From contig NZ_JACWCT010000026.1 of the NCBI RefSeq assembly GCF_016613415.1, forward strand, positions 121,259 to 185,258: a DNA stretch of 64,000 nucleotides, read 5' to 3'. This document shows, one piece after another, positions 1 through 9,190 of the stretch. The first letter of the stretch is position 1. The number at the start of each line of letters is the position of its first letter. The position numbers and the translations under genes were made by a program. The DNA is from Methylobacterium ajmalii. Its GTDB lineage: Bacteria > Pseudomonadota > Alphaproteobacteria > Rhizobiales > Beijerinckiaceae. The notes under the pieces are model-generated. The model saw only the letters and a list, made by a program, of their open reading frames with translations, did not search any database and was not told the origin of the DNA.

Positions 1-1
1 G

Positions 2-616
2 GCGGTCCCCCGCGCCGTCGCCCTGTCCTCGACCACCCCGGCCCCGGCCGAAGCGACCCCGGTCGAGATCGCGGCCGGCGGCCAGATCTCGCCGCGCCTC
101 GACCGCGACACTCGCGCGGGCGTCACCACCGCCGCCCGCATCGCCCCCGAGGCGCTGCCGAGCGACGACGCGAAGCGCCGCTACGCCGACCTCATCACCC
201 CGGAGAACGCCGAGAAGGAGCAGCGCTGCCTCGCCGAGGCCGTCTACTTCGAGGCCCGCGGCGAGCCCGAGCAGGGCCAGGCGGCGGTGGCCCAGGTGGT
301 GCTCAACCGCGCCAAGAGCGGCCTCTACCCGGCCAACATCTGCGGCGTGGTCTACCAGAACCGCCACCGCTACATGGGCTGCCAGTTCTCCTTCGCCTGC
401 GAGGGCAAGTCGCTGCGCATCACCGACGACGCCTCCTGGCAGACAGCGACCCGCGTCGCCCACGCGGTGGTGGAGGGCCGCACCTACCTGGCCGATGTCG
501 GCGGGGCGACCCATTACCACGCCGACTACGTCAAGCCGCGCTGGTCGCGCCGCCTGCGCAAGATGGACGTGATCGGCCGCCACATCTTCTACCAGCTGCG
601 GCCCGGGCAGACCTGA
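2..616 (+). CDS. SleB-like cell wall hydrolase (5' end outside window)
   Basis: The frame is open from the left edge, so the start lies upstream and only about 204 C-terminal residues are visible. The stretch beginning KEQRCLAEAVYFEARGEP and continuing through VAQVVLNRAKSGLYPANICG, CQFSFACEGK and GATHYHADYVKPRW is the Hydrolase_2/SleB fold, which includes lytic or amidase-type peptidoglycan hydrolases first described in spore cortex lysis but widespread in alphaproteobacteria. The likely catalytic Glu is in AVYFEARGE. The preceding 70 residues are Pro/Ala-rich linker, so the missing part probably holds a signal peptide or membrane anchor. The inferred role is remodelling of periplasmic peptidoglycan. 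The family call is strong; the exact bond cleaved cannot be told from sequence. Confidence 0.88.
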   Translation, partial: AVPRAVALSSTTPAPAEATPVEIAAGGQISPRLDRDTRAGVTTAARIAPEALPSDDAKRRYADLITPENAEKEQRCLAEAVYFEARGEPEQGQAAVAQVVLNRAKSGLYPANICGVVYQNRHRYMGCQFSFACEGKSLRITDDASWQTATRVAHAVVEGRTYLADVGGATHYHADYVKPRWSRRLRKMDVIGRHIFYQLRPGQT

Positions 617-1034
617 TAGAGAGCTGCAGGCTCCGATAGCAGAGGTGGGACGAGGCGGAATTTCGCGATTCGGTCTTCACGGTCCGAGGCTCGGAGGCTT
701 TGGGCCGACCGGCAGCTCCGGAGCGGCGCGCGGGTTCTGATGGCAAGCGGACGTCGCCATCGTTGCGATCTCCGCGCCGGGCCGCGCGCAGGTGGTCGAG
801 CCCTGCCTGGACCCGCTCGACCTGCCCCGCGCGGTCGGGGTCGCGCTCCTCGTCGGCGGTGTCGTACTGATCCGGCGGTGACCGGGCGGGGCTGCAACCG
901 CCGGGCTCTCCGGCGGTCTGGATCGCCGTGGTAGCGATCTCCGTCTTCGCGCGGGGCTCGAACGTCCGCCTTGCCAGGAGCCGGGCCGCCGTCCGACAAC
1001 CCGACGACGATGTCCCTCGGACCCGGATGTTTCC
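617..1034. other. Intergenic stretch, no supported gene
   Basis: This 418 bp gap between the hydrolase and the carboxypeptidase has open frames on both strands, but their translations are Arg/Pro/Ala-rich and match no family I recognise. I see no ribosome binding site or domain motif. It may be decayed coding sequence or leader DNA. Confidence 0.5.
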
Positions 1035-2525
1035 ATGCAGGCCTACCGCGCCCTCGAAGCCACCTTCGCCCGCATCGGTGCCCTCGAGGATGCCTCCGGC
1101 ATCCTCGGCTGGGACGCGCAGACGCTGATGCCGGACGGGGCGGCGGAGGGGCGGGGCGACCAGATCGCGGTCTTGCGCGGCCTCGCCCACGACCTCCTGA
1201 CCGATCCCGCCACCGCCGACCGGCTCGCGGCGGCCGAGGAGGAGGGCGGGCTGGACGACTGGAGCCAAGCGAACCTCACCGAGATGCGCCGGGCCCACAC
1301 CCACGCCGCGGCGGTGCCGCGCGACCTCGTGGAGGCCGGCTCCCGCGCCGTGTCGCGGGCCGAGATGACCTGGCGCGAGGCGCGTCGCGCCTCCGATTTC
1401 GCCCTGCTGCGGCCCGACCTCGCCGAGGTGCTGGCGCTCCAGCGCGAGATCGGCCGGGCGAAAGGAGAGGCCCTTGGCCTCTCCCCGTACGACGCCCTCC
1501 TCGACAGCTACGATCCGGGCCTGCGGCAGGCCGCGATCGACCCGGTCTTCGCGGTGCTGGAGGCCGAGCTGCCCGGCCTGATCGCAGAGGCGCAGGACCG
1601 CCAGGCGGCGGCCGGGCCCGCGCCCGTCCCGCAGGGGCCGTTCCCGGTCGAGGCCCAGCGCCAGGTCGGGCTCGCCCTGATGCGGGCGGCGGGGTTCGAC
1701 TTCCGGCGCGGCCGGCTCGACGTCAGCCTGCACCCGTTCTGCGGCGGCGCCACCGACGACGTGCGCATCACCACCCGGTACGACGAGGCCGACTTCGCCC
1801 GCGCCCTGATGGGGGTGCTGCACGAGACCGGCCACGCCCTCTACGAGCAGGGCCGCCCCGCCGCCTGGCGCCGCCAGCCCGTGGGCGCGGCCCGCGGCAT
1901 GAGCCTGCACGAGAGCCAGTCGCTCACCCTGGAGATGCAGGCCGGGCGCAGCCGCGAGTTCGTCGCCTACCTGGCGCCCCTGGTCCGCGAGGCCTTCGGC
2001 GGCACCGGCCCGGCCTGGGAGGCCGACGCGCTCCACCGCAACTACACCCGGGTCGTACCGGGCTTCATCCGGGTCGATGCCGACGAGTGCACCTACCCGG
2101 CCCATATCCTGCTGCGCTATCGCCTGGAGCGGGCGCTGATCCGCGGCGAGATGGAGATCGGCGACCTGCCGGGCGCCTTCGATGAGGGCCTGCACCGGCT
2201 CCTCGGGCTGACCGTGCCGGACGACGCCCATGGCTGCCTGCAGGACATCCACTGGCCGGGCGGCGCCTGGGGCTACTTCCCGACCTACACGCTGGGCGCG
2301 ATGATGGCGGCCCAGCTCTTCGACGCCGCCTGCACGGCCGAGCCGGACCTGCGCCCCGGCCTCGCCCGGGGCGACTTCGCCCCCCTCGTCGGCTGGCTGC
2401 GCACCCATGTCCACGCCAAGGGCAGCGCGGCCGGCACGCAGGAGATCCTCGCCGCCGCGACCGGGCGGCCGCTCGATGCGGGGGTGTTTCTCGACCATCT
2501 GCGCCGACGCTACCTCGATGCCTGA
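1035..2525 (+). CDS. M32 metallocarboxypeptidase (carboxypeptidase Taq type)
   Basis: The 496-residue protein has the usual length of M32 carboxypeptidases, cytoplasmic zinc enzymes that trim C-terminal residues from peptides. The zinc motif HETGH is at residues 263-267 within MGVLHETGHALYEQ, and the family's second block HESQS is at 292-296, close to the downstream metal-binding Glu. The segments LHPFCGGATDDVRITTRY and GSAAGTQEILAAATG also fit the family. There is no signal peptide, which agrees with cytosolic peptide turnover. The ATG start is preceded only by a weak purine run, but the N-terminal helix that follows matches the family, so I kept it. It appears monocistronic, with a hairpin about 95 bp downstream. 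Confidence 0.93.
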   Translation: MQAYRALEATFARIGALEDASGILGWDAQTLMPDGAAEGRGDQIAVLRGLAHDLLTDPATADRLAAAEEEGGLDDWSQANLTEMRRAHTHAAAVPRDLVEAGSRAVSRAEMTWREARRASDFALLRPDLAEVLALQREIGRAKGEALGLSPYDALLDSYDPGLRQAAIDPVFAVLEAELPGLIAEAQDRQAAAGPAPVPQGPFPVEAQRQVGLALMRAAGFDFRRGRLDVSLHPFCGGATDDVRITTRYDEADFARALMGVLHETGHALYEQGRPAAWRRQPVGAARGMSLHESQSLTLEMQAGRSREFVAYLAPLVREAFGGTGPAWEADALHRNYTRVVPGFIRVDADECTYPAHILLRYRLERALIRGEMEIGDLPGAFDEGLHRLLGLTVPDDAHGCLQDIHWPGGAWGYFPTYTLGAMMAAQLFDAACTAEPDLRPGLARGDFAPLVGWLRTHVHAKGSAAGTQEILAAATGRPLDAGVFLDHLRRRYLDA

Positions 2526-2616
2526 CCCGGTCCGCCCGGGCGGGGATCGACTTGCCTTCGTTCTGCTTGACCAGTCGAGCGAAGTCATGACATGAAACTC
2601 GGGTAGAGCCAGCGAA

Positions 2617-2705
2617 TTGACGATCCGATGTCATCGGATCGTCATAAAATTAGAAGATCTATATTAGACGGATAAATTTAATACTGTGTAAGGCTCTGGC
2701 GACGT
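2617..2705 (+). promoter_or_regulatory. AT-rich promoter region with palindrome upstream of the chemotaxis receptor
   Basis: A perfect 12-bp inverted repeat (GACGATCCGATG, one base, CATCGGATCGTC) spans 2619-2643. It is followed by about 50 bp that is strikingly AT-rich for this genome (TATATTAGACGGATAAATTTAATACTGTG is typical in composition, at 2661-2690). The palindrome could end the carboxypeptidase transcript, although no T-run follows it, or act as an operator for the receptor gene. The AT-rich segment is the most promoter-like DNA nearby; I cannot assign exact -35/-10 boxes. Confidence 0.45.
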
Positions 2706-4421
2706 ATGGGCCCGCCATCCGCTTCTGCGTTGGTGCACCCCATGCGTTTCACCCTGGGCAAGAAGCTCGGCCTTCTCGTCGGGCTGCCGATCCTCGTCGC
2801 CGCCGGCATCGCCGCCTTCGCGGTCTCGCTGTCCCACAACGAGCAGCGGCGCGCCGGCGCCGTGGAGGCGGCCTGGGAGGCCGCGCTCCACACCCGCAAC
2901 CTCGCGCAGGCCATCGAGCACGTCGTGGTGACGGTGCAGACCTTGGTGGCGGCCGAGGACGTCGCCGAGGCCCGGCAGAAGTTCGGCGCCCTGCGCACCG
3001 CCCTGGAGGCGCTCGAGGCCGAGCGCCCGGCCTTCTTCGCCTCCCTCCAGCCCTATCTCGACGAGGACGAGGCACGAAAACTCTCGCTCACCCTCCAGGA
3101 GTTCCTGGCCTACCAGCGCGACACGGCGGAGCTCGGCCAGACGCTGTCGCCGAAGGCCGCACAGATCCAGGCCGCCGACGAGGCGACGATCAAGAGCCGC
3201 GAGCGGATGGTGGCGCGGATCCTGAAGCTCGGAGACGCGGTGCTCGAACGCCTCCAGGAGGAGCGCGAGGCGGTGGCCAAGGCGCGCCGGCGCGAGGCTG
3301 TCGCCCTCGTCGCGGTGCCGATCCTGGCCCTCCTCCTCACGGTCGCCGGTGCCGTCTGGGTCAGCCTGACCCAGCTGCAGCGTCCGCTCCACGCCCTGCG
3401 CCGCACGATGCAGGCCCTGACCGACGGCGACCTCGCGGTGGCGGTGCCGTTCACCCGGCGGCGCGACGAGATCGGCGAGATGGCTTCCTCGATCGCGGTG
3501 TTCCAGGCGGCCCTGCGCGAGCAGGGAGCGACGCAGGCGGCCGAGCGGGCCCGCGCCGAGGTCGAGCGGCAGCGGGCCGAGCGGCTGGAGGAGGCCTGCC
3601 GGGCCTTCGAGGCCCGGGCGGGGCAGGCGGCCGAGGCCCTCGACGCCTCGACCCGCGAGATGGAGCTGACCGCCGACGTGCTGTCGCGGGCCGCCCACGA
3701 GGTCGAGCAGCAATCGGGCGCGGTCACCGGCGCCTCCGGCGTCGCCGCCCGGGCGGTGGCCGAGGTCGACGGCGCCTTCCGGCACTTCTCGGAATCGGCC
3801 GTCGGCGTCGGAGACCGGGTCGGCCGGACGAGCGAGATGGCGAGCGCGACGCTGGCCCGCAGCCGGGCCACCGCCGCGACGGTGGAGCGGCTGGTCGCCG
3901 CCTCGGCCGAGATCGGCGAGGCCGCCGACCTGATCCGCACCATCGCCGACCAGACCAACCTGCTGGCGCTCAACGCCACCATCGAGGCGGCCCGGGCCGG
4001 GGTGACGGGGCGCGGCTTCGCGGTCGTCGCCTCCGAGGTCAAGGCGCTCGCCGGCCAGACCGCGGCGGCCACCGACCGGATCGGCGCCCAGATCGCCGCG
4101 ATCCAGGGCGCGACCCGGCACACGGCGGAGGAGATCGGCGCGATCACCGATGCGGTGGCTGAGACGAGCCGGCTCGCCGAGGAGATCCGCGGGGCGATGC
4201 AGGACCAGGCGGTGACGAGCGCCGGCATCGGCCGCAACATCGACCGGGCCGGGACCGAGGCCCGCAGCGTCGCCGACAGCATCGAGCAGGTCCGTGCCGC
4301 CTCGCTCGCCAGCGCCGCCCAGTCGGACCAGGTGAGGGCGGTGGCGGGTGTGCTTGCGCAGAACTCGGCCCTGCTCGCCGAATCGGTGACGGCGTTCCTC
4401 GGCGAGGTGCGGGCGGCGTGA
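2706..4421 (+). CDS. Methyl-accepting chemotaxis protein
   Basis: This is a membrane chemoreceptor that relays ligand state to CheA/CheW. Transmembrane helix 1 is at about residues 21-42. A periplasmic or sensor region of about 155 residues follows, rich in Glu/Ala/Arg helices and resembling a four-helix-bundle sensor. Transmembrane helix 2 is at about 198-221, then a HAMP domain at about 222-275 and the long coiled-coil signalling domain to the C terminus. The conserved hairpin tip is seen as [18 protein letters not shown] followed by [15 protein letters not shown]. No C-terminal CheR-tethering pentapeptide is present. An in-frame ATG at 2742 (MRFTLGKK) would remove 12 residues and is a reasonable alternative start. 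The ligand is unknown. Confidence 0.93.
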   Translation: MGPPSASALVHPMRFTLGKKLGLLVGLPILVAAGIAAFAVSLSHNEQRRAGAVEAAWEAALHTRNLAQAIEHVVVTVQTLVAAEDVAEARQKFGALRTALEALEAERPAFFASLQPYLDEDEARKLSLTLQEFLAYQRDTAELGQTLSPKAAQIQAADEATIKSRERMVARILKLGDAVLERLQEEREAVAKARRREAVALVAVPILALLLTVAGAVWVSLTQLQRPLHALRRTMQALTDGDLAVAVPFTRRRDEIGEMASSIAVFQAALREQGATQAAERARAEVERQRAERLEEACRAFEARAGQAAEALDASTREMELTADVLSRAAHEVEQQSGAVTGASGVAARAVAEVDGAFRHFSESAVGVGDRVGRTSEMASATLARSRATAATVERLVAASAEIGEAADLIRTIADQTNLLALNATIEAARAGVTGRGFAVVASEVKALAGQTAAATDRIGAQIAAIQGATRHTAEEIGAITDAVAETSRLAEEIRGAMQDQAVTSAGIGRNIDRAGTEARSVADSIEQVRAASLASAAQSDQVRAVAGVLAQNSALLAESVTAFLGEVRAA

Positions 4422-4568
4422 GCCGTCGGTCTCCGGAAAAGCCGGATCGGGGCGAGGATCGCGCCTGCCCCAACCGAGCGAGCGGGAACCGACGACCGCC
4501 GCCTGCCCGGTCCCCGAGACCTTCGCTGGCGGTGATCCGGAAAAGGCCGCCGACGTGAGCGCCGGCCC

Positions 4569-5360
4569 TCAGGCCGCCTTCCTGAACCCCGCCGCGTCCG
4601 CGCCGAGCATCTGGATGGGCTGGCCCGGGCGGGCGATCAGCGTGCCGCCCTTCGGCACCTCCGACCAGCCGGTGCGCAGCCCGTCGATCGGCTCGGAGAC
4701 GACCGCGAGGCCGGTCGCGGTCTGCCGCCAGTACAGGCTCGGCGGGCGGCCGTCGCAGGCCCAGCGATAGGCGGTCAGGCTCTCGCCGTCGGTGAGCACG
4801 GCGGTGAAGCGCAGAGGCTCGTCCACGCCGGCCTCGTGCATCAGGCCGCGGGCGGCCGACAGGCTCGCCGCCATCGCGCCGACCGGGTCCCGGTCGAGGC
4901 CGTGCGCGAGAGCCAGCAGGAAGAGCGCCTCCGAATCGGTCGAGCCCTGGCGCGCCTCGTAGAGCGCGTCCGGGATCAGCGCCTCGAGCCGCCGGCGGAT
5001 GCGCGCGTAGCCGCCGATCTGGCCGTTATGCATGAACAGATGGCGGCCATGGGCGAAGGGGTGGCAGTTCGCCCGGGTGGTCGCGGTGCCGGTCGAGGCG
5101 CGCACATGGGCGAAGAAGGTGCGGGCGCGGATCTGCCGGGAAAGGCTGCGCAGGTTCTCGTCGGACCAGGCCGGCCGCACATCGCGGTACAGGCCGGGCT
5201 CGGGCCGCTCGCCGTACCAGCCGATGCCGAAGCCGTCGCCGTTGGTCTCGGTCTGGGCCTCCGTCGCGTGCAGCGACTGGTGCACCAGGGAGTGGGTCGG
5301 CGCGCAGACGAGTTCGTCGAGATAGACCGGATCGCCGTGGTAGGCGAGGAAGCGGCACAT
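4569..5360 (-). CDS. Class II glutamine amidotransferase (YafJ/EgtC-like)
   Basis: The 263-residue protein begins MCRFLAYHG, which places the catalytic Cys at position 2 after Met removal, as in N-terminal-nucleophile glutamine amidotransferases. I chose this start rather than in-frame codons further upstream because it exposes that Cys and has a good GGGAGGTG site 7 bases ahead. Other family blocks are NGDGFGIGWYG, FFAHVRASTGTATTRANCHPF, MHNGQIGGY and STDSEALFLLALAH. Relatives act on gamma-glutamyl bonds: EgtC in ergothioneine synthesis, YafJ of unknown role. No ergothioneine genes are nearby, so the substrate remains open. It is convergent with the chemoreceptor. Confidence 0.9.
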   Translation of the reverse strand: MCRFLAYHGDPVYLDELVCAPTHSLVHQSLHATEAQTETNGDGFGIGWYGERPEPGLYRDVRPAWSDENLRSLSRQIRARTFFAHVRASTGTATTRANCHPFAHGRHLFMHNGQIGGYARIRRRLEALIPDALYEARQGSTDSEALFLLALAHGLDRDPVGAMAASLSAARGLMHEAGVDEPLRFTAVLTDGESLTAYRWACDGRPPSLYWRQTATGLAVVSEPIDGLRTGWSEVPKGGTLIARPGQPIQMLGADAAGFRKAA

Positions 5361-5836
5361 CGGCTCTTCACCTCCCGCGGCGTGTGCCGGTCCCGCCCGG
5401 GACCGTGCCTCGTCCGCCGCCTTCATGGAACGGTAACATTCGGCGTCCGACGGTGAACAGTCCGTTAATGCGGCGCAGCATGCCCAAGGTTCCCGCACCT
5501 GCTCGTGCGGCAGGCAATGGCGTTGCGTCAGGAGCCGGCATGCGCGTGGCGCATCGGCCGTCGATCCGAACTGGACCTGTCGCCTGGATCAATGTCAGGA
5601 TTGAGTCGTTGACGCTCGCGCAGGCGTGTTCGCGTCGTCGGCTTGCGTCCGCGTTCCCCCGGCTGGCGCCTCCCCGGCGTACCGTGCCGGGCCCGATCCC
5701 CGTCCCGTCGGTCGATCTCCGCCCTCGCCCGGGCGGGCTCGCGCGTCGTCGGGCGCCGATCGATCCGTCCATCTCCCGAGTACTCGCGAGGACCCGGGAC
5801 CCCGACGCCACTCACATAAAACAAACAGGAGGCCTT
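5361..5836. other. Divergent intergenic region, no gene supported
   Basis: This 476 bp stretch lies between two divergently transcribed genes and should hold both promoters. Open frames here have no family-like translation or binding site. It is less GC-rich near 5580-5610 and around 5815-5835, just ahead of the receiver gene. I can point to no confident -35/-10 pair. Confidence 0.5.
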
Positions 5837-6217
5837 ATGGGCAGAGCAGCACCCACCGCTCCGATCGCCGTCGTGGTGGAGGACGACGAATCCGTCCGGG
5901 ATTTCGCCGCCGCGATCCTCGAGGAGACCGATCTCGACGTCATCGCGTGCCGCAGCGCCGCCGACGCGCTCGCGGTGATGCGCGAGCACGGCTCCGAGGT
6001 CGCGCTGCTGTTCACGGAGGTGCAGCTCGCCGGCGAGATGGACGGGGCCGCGCTCGCCCGCACGGTGGAGCGGGACTGGCCCGACGTGCGCGTGGTGGTG
6101 ACCTCTCGGCCCGGCGCGGCCCAGGCGGTGCCCGACCATGCCGTCTACATGCAGAAGCCCTGGCGGCCCCTCGACGTGCTGGTCGAGGCGGAGCGGGCCG
6201 CGCATGCGTCGGCCTGA
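5837..6217 (+). CDS. Single-domain response regulator with Glu in place of the phosphoacceptor Asp
   Basis: The 126-residue protein is one receiver domain with no output domain. The start is the ATG preceded by AGGAGG with 3-base spacing; a longer in-frame opening upstream has no such site and no domain. The acidic pair is in VVEDDESVRDF, the conserved Thr/Ser lies in VVVTSRPG, and the switch Lys is in MQKPW. The position that normally carries the phosphorylated Asp is Glu61 (LLFTEVQLAGEMDG, codon GAG at 6017-6019). Glu at this site often mimics the phosphorylated state, so the protein may be constitutively on or not phospho-regulated at all. No cognate kinase is adjacent. Single-domain regulators of this type are common in Rhizobiales. 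Confidence 0.88.
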   Translation: MGRAAPTAPIAVVVEDDESVRDFAAAILEETDLDVIACRSAADALAVMREHGSEVALLFTEVQLAGEMDGAALARTVERDWPDVRVVVTSRPGAAQAVPDHAVYMQKPWRPLDVLVEAERAAHASA

Positions 6218-6259
6218 TCCTGCGTCGGCCTGATTCGGCTTCGGCCTGACCAATGAAGA

Positions 6260-6290
6260 AGAGCCCGCACGCCTCGCGGCGTCGGGCTCT
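6260..6290 (-). terminator. Intrinsic terminator downstream of rpsU
   Basis: The arms AGAGCCCG-C-ACGCC and GGCGT-CGGGCTCT pair around a TCGC loop with one bulged C. Read on the reverse strand the hairpin is followed by TTCTTCATT, a weak U-tract, so it suits rpsU best. It lies between two converging genes and could serve both. Confidence 0.7.
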
Positions 6291-6357
6291 CGGGATGGCC
6301 CCACCCGGAAAGGCGGGGCTTCTTGATGCGGCCTCCCGGACGGAGACCGGCCGGCCC

Positions 6358-6660
6358 TTAGGCCGAGGTGGCCGGAGCGGCGGCCGGGGCGGCAGCCGAC
6401 GGGGCCATGCCCGGACGACGCGGGCCGCCGACGCGGGGCTTCGGCTTCGGAGCGGCGATCAGACCCTCGCGGATGGCGGTCTTGCGGGCCTGCTTGCGGG
6501 CGCGGCGCACGGCCTCGGCCTTCTCGCGAGCCTTGCGCACCGACGGCTTCTCGTAGGCCTTGCGCTGCTTCATCTCGCGGAAGATGCCCTCACGCTGCAT
6601 CTTCTTCTTGAGGACGCGGAGGGCCTGATCGACGTTGTTGTCCCGAACGAGTACCTGCAA
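6358..6660 (-). CDS. rpsU: 30S ribosomal protein bS21
   Basis: bS21 is a small basic protein of the 30S subunit that helps base-pairing between the 16S 3' end and mRNA leaders during initiation. The N-terminal 70 residues ([20 protein letters not shown], then [20 protein letters not shown]) are the canonical family sequence. A Pro/Ala-rich tail after about residue 75 brings the total to 100, as in other alphaproteobacteria. The start codon is TTG: translation from it gives the family's exact N terminus and an AAAGGA site lies about 8 bases upstream. The gene appears to stand alone and ends at the hairpin at 6260-6290. Confidence 0.97.
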   Translation of the reverse strand: MQVLVRDNNVDQALRVLKKKMQREGIFREMKQRKAYEKPSVRKAREKAEAVRRARKQARKTAIREGLIAAPKPKPRVGGPRRPGMAPSAAAPAAAPATSA

Positions 6661-6978
6661 GGGTGTGTGTCCTTTTTGTCTAAATCCGAAAACGTGGCCG
6701 ACCTTGCGCGGAACGCGCCCGGATGGCTGCCTGCCCGACCAACCGAAATGCGCCCCGCGGCCCGGACCTCGCGGACCGGGAGGGGCTTGGGTCGCATCAC
6801 GGTCGCACCGGAGCCCGGCGCAAGCTGTCGACGCACGGTATGCGCCTGATCGCGGCCTTACACCACTCCGCTACCACTTCCAACCGCGGAGTGCTCGCCT
6901 GACCGAAATTTGAGCGGGTGCGGGGCCACTCGGGCGCCGCCGCGCAGGCTCCCGTACCTAAGCCGGACCTGGGCCGGA
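6661..6978. other. Intergenic region upstream of rpsU
   Basis: This 318 bp stretch separates rpsU from the end of the PHA depolymerase gene, both on the reverse strand. It should carry the rpsU promoter; the AT-richer bases 6666-6700 are the likeliest place. I see no gene or structured RNA I can name. Confidence 0.45.
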
Positions 6979-8193
6979 TCAAGCGTTGGCCTGGATGAAG
7001 CTGCGCACGAGCGGATAGGTCTGGGCTTCCCACTTGCGGCCCGAGAACACGCCGTAATGGCCGACGCCGGCCTGGAGGTGGTGGCGCTTGCGGAAGGGTT
7101 TCAGGCCGGTGCAGAGATCGTGGGCCGCCACGGTCTGGCCGACGGCGCAGATGTCGTCGCGCTCGCCCTCGACCGTCATCAGGGCGGTCTTGCGGATCGC
7201 CCTCGTGTCGATCGGTGCGCCCCGGTAGGTGAGCCGGTTCTGCGCCAGCGTCGCGTCCTGGAACACGGTCCTGACCGTCTCGAGGTAGAACTCCGCCGGC
7301 AGGTCGAGCACCGCGAAATACTCGTCGTAGAACGTCTCGATCTGCGCCGCCTTGGCGGCCTCCCCGTCGGCGAGGTGCCAGTAGAGGTCGAGATGGCCGT
7401 GCATGTGCCGCGCGGCGTTCATCGACATGAACGCCGTGACCTGCATGAAGCCGGGATAGACCCGCCGCCCGGCGCCGGCATGGCGGCGCGGCACGGTGGC
7501 GATCAGGTTCTTCTCGAACCAGTCGATCGGGCGGGACGTGGCGAGCTCGTTGACCTTGGTCGGGTTGACCCGGGTGTCGACCGGGCCGGCCATCAGGGTC
7601 ATGCTCGCCGGATGCGCCGCGTTGCGGCTCTCGGCCATCACGGCGGCGGCGGCCAGCGCCTGCACGCAGGGCTGGCACACCGCCACCACGTGGGCGCCCG
7701 GGCCCATCGCCTCGAGGAACTGCACCAGATGGGCGACGTAGTCGTCGAACCCGAAGCGGCCGGCGCTCACCGGCACGTCGCGGGCGTTGTGCCAGTCGGT
7801 GATGTAGACGTCGTGATCGGCCAGCAGGGTGCGCACGGTGCCGCGCAGCAGCGTGGCGAAGTGGCCCGAGAGGGGGGCCACCACCAGCACCCGGGGCTGC
7901 TCGCTGGCGATGTCCTTGCGAAAGCGCAGGAGCGTGCCGAACGGGGTCGCGAGCACCCGCTCCTCGGTCACCGGCGTCTCGCGGTTGCCGACCCGCACCG
8001 ACGCGATCCCGTAGGCCGGCCGGGCATGGGTCAGGCCGGCCCGCATCATCATCCGGGCGGCGGCCGACACCCAGCTCGCGGGGGCGCCGTAGCCGGCCCG
8101 CATCCAGGGCTCCGTACCCGCCTGCAGCGCATGGCCCCAGGCGCGGGTGGCGCGCGCCATGTCCGACTGGACCTCGAAGGCATCGTAGAGCAT
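6979..8193 (-). CDS. phaZ: Intracellular polyhydroxyalkanoate (PHB) depolymerase
   Basis: The 404-residue protein matches the type II intracellular PHB depolymerases that mobilise the carbon-storage polymer on cytoplasmic granules. It begins MLYDAFEVQSDMARATRAWG, a typical family start, with a GAGGGAGAG site just upstream; longer in-frame openings lack both. The segments VLVVAPLSGHFATLLRGTV and VYITDWHNARDVP are diagnostic. In this family a Cys replaces the Ser of the lipase box; here AVCQPCVQA offers Cys173 (most likely nucleophile) and Cys176. The C-terminal AGVGHYGVFSGRKW carries the probable catalytic His. No phasin or synthase genes are nearby. It is transcribed away from the glutathione transferase gene. 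Confidence 0.93.
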   Translation of the reverse strand: MLYDAFEVQSDMARATRAWGHALQAGTEPWMRAGYGAPASWVSAAARMMMRAGLTHARPAYGIASVRVGNRETPVTEERVLATPFGTLLRFRKDIASEQPRVLVVAPLSGHFATLLRGTVRTLLADHDVYITDWHNARDVPVSAGRFGFDDYVAHLVQFLEAMGPGAHVVAVCQPCVQALAAAAVMAESRNAAHPASMTLMAGPVDTRVNPTKVNELATSRPIDWFEKNLIATVPRRHAGAGRRVYPGFMQVTAFMSMNAARHMHGHLDLYWHLADGEAAKAAQIETFYDEYFAVLDLPAEFYLETVRTVFQDATLAQNRLTYRGAPIDTRAIRKTALMTVEGERDDICAVGQTVAAHDLCTGLKPFRKRHHLQAGVGHYGVFSGRKWEAQTYPLVRSFIQANA

Positions 8194-8476
8194 CGGCGCT
8201 CGCTCTCCCTCACGGACACGCGCGGGGAGCGGCCCTTTCGCCGAGCGTATGGCAAGGCTCCGTCCCCCGCGACCGGACTTTCGGTGAAGGGCGGCCTGCG
8301 CCGCTCCGCCCCCGCGCGATGCGATGCGCGTGCCAACGCGGCGCCTGCCCGGTCCCGATTCCGCGTCGGGCCTTCGACCTTCGGCCGGCGCGGCCGCGAG
8401 CGGCACGAGTCTTGGATCGCGTCCGGTGCCGAAAGGCGAGGGTGGGCCGCGCGAAACCGGCCCGGGGGAGGACCGG

Positions 8477-9130
8477 ATGGCCGAGGCGACGCTGACGATT
8501 TCGAGCCGCAACTACTCGTCCTGGTCGCTGCGGGGCTGGCTGCTGTGCCGCATGGCGGGGCTCGACGTCGCGGTCGAGATGCTGTCGGGCGATCCGGCGA
8601 GCCGGGCCGAGCTCCTGCACCTCTCGCCCTCGTTCCTGGTGCCGCGCCTCACCCACGGGGACGTGCGGGTCTGGGACGTGCTCGCCATCGCCCAGTACCT
8701 CGCCGAGGTGCGCCCGCAGGCCGGGCTTCTGCCCGGATCCCTGCCCGCCCGCGCCTGGTCGCACGCTGTCTCGGGCGAGATGCATGGCGGCTTCATCAAC
8801 CTGCGCTCGGCCCTGCCGATGAACCTGCGTGCCCGCTACACCGACTTCAAGCTCTGGGGCGGGGCCCAGGCCGACATCGCCCGGGTGGTCGAGATCTGGC
8901 AGGAGGCGCTGCGCGCCCACGGGGGGCCGTACCTGTTCGGCGCGCGCCCGGTGGTGGCGGACGCGATGTACGCCCCGGTCTGCACCCGCTTCGTCACCTA
9001 CGGCGTCGCCCTGCCGCCGGACTGCGCCGCCTATCGCGATACCGTCATGGACTGGGACCTGATGCGGGACTGGATCGCCGCGGCGGAGGACGAGCCCGAG
9101 GAGATCGAGGAACTGGACATGGAATTCTGA
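8477..9130 (+). CDS. Glutathione S-transferase family protein
   Basis: This 217-residue protein has the thioredoxin-like N-terminal domain and all-helical C-terminal domain of cytosolic GSTs. The N terminus TISSRNYSSWSLRGWLLCRM contains the Ser/Arg pattern at the glutathione site (Ser rather than Tyr), and SPSFLVPRLTHGDVRVWDVLAIAQYL corresponds to the cis-Pro loop and gamma-glutamyl site. The C-terminal domain PVVADAMYAPVCTRF has the N-capping Asp motif. The ATG follows GGGGGAGGACC, which decides the start; the acidic tail EEIEELDMEF is unusual. GSTs of this group often act in detoxification or thiol chemistry; the substrate is unknown. Confidence 0.88.
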   Translation: MAEATLTISSRNYSSWSLRGWLLCRMAGLDVAVEMLSGDPASRAELLHLSPSFLVPRLTHGDVRVWDVLAIAQYLAEVRPQAGLLPGSLPARAWSHAVSGEMHGGFINLRSALPMNLRARYTDFKLWGGAQADIARVVEIWQEALRAHGGPYLFGARPVVADAMYAPVCTRFVTYGVALPPDCAAYRDTVMDWDLMRDWIAAAEDEPEEIEELDMEF

Positions 9131-9190
9131 GGAGCCCTTCGGTCTCTCCCCCGCGGGACGCGGGACGGAGTGCCGGACCATCCCGCGCCG

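Noticed and set aside
617..1034. Reverse-strand open frame of 136 codons in the gap before the carboxypeptidase
   Set aside because: The translation is Arg-rich low-complexity, overlaps the end of the hydrolase gene and has no supporting signals. I cannot exclude decayed coding sequence.
531..2588. Very long open frame antisense to the carboxypeptidase, like those antisense to the chemoreceptor, tol genes, transketolase and GH15
   Set aside because: In DNA with GC-rich third positions, antisense frames rarely contain stops. The translations are Arg/Pro/Gly/Ala-rich with no domain, and the sense frames encode well-conserved proteins.
5384..5836. Possible 151-residue N-terminal extension of the receiver protein
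   Set aside because: Low-complexity Pro/Arg sequence with no domain; the internal ATG has an AGGAGG site and starts the receiver fold.
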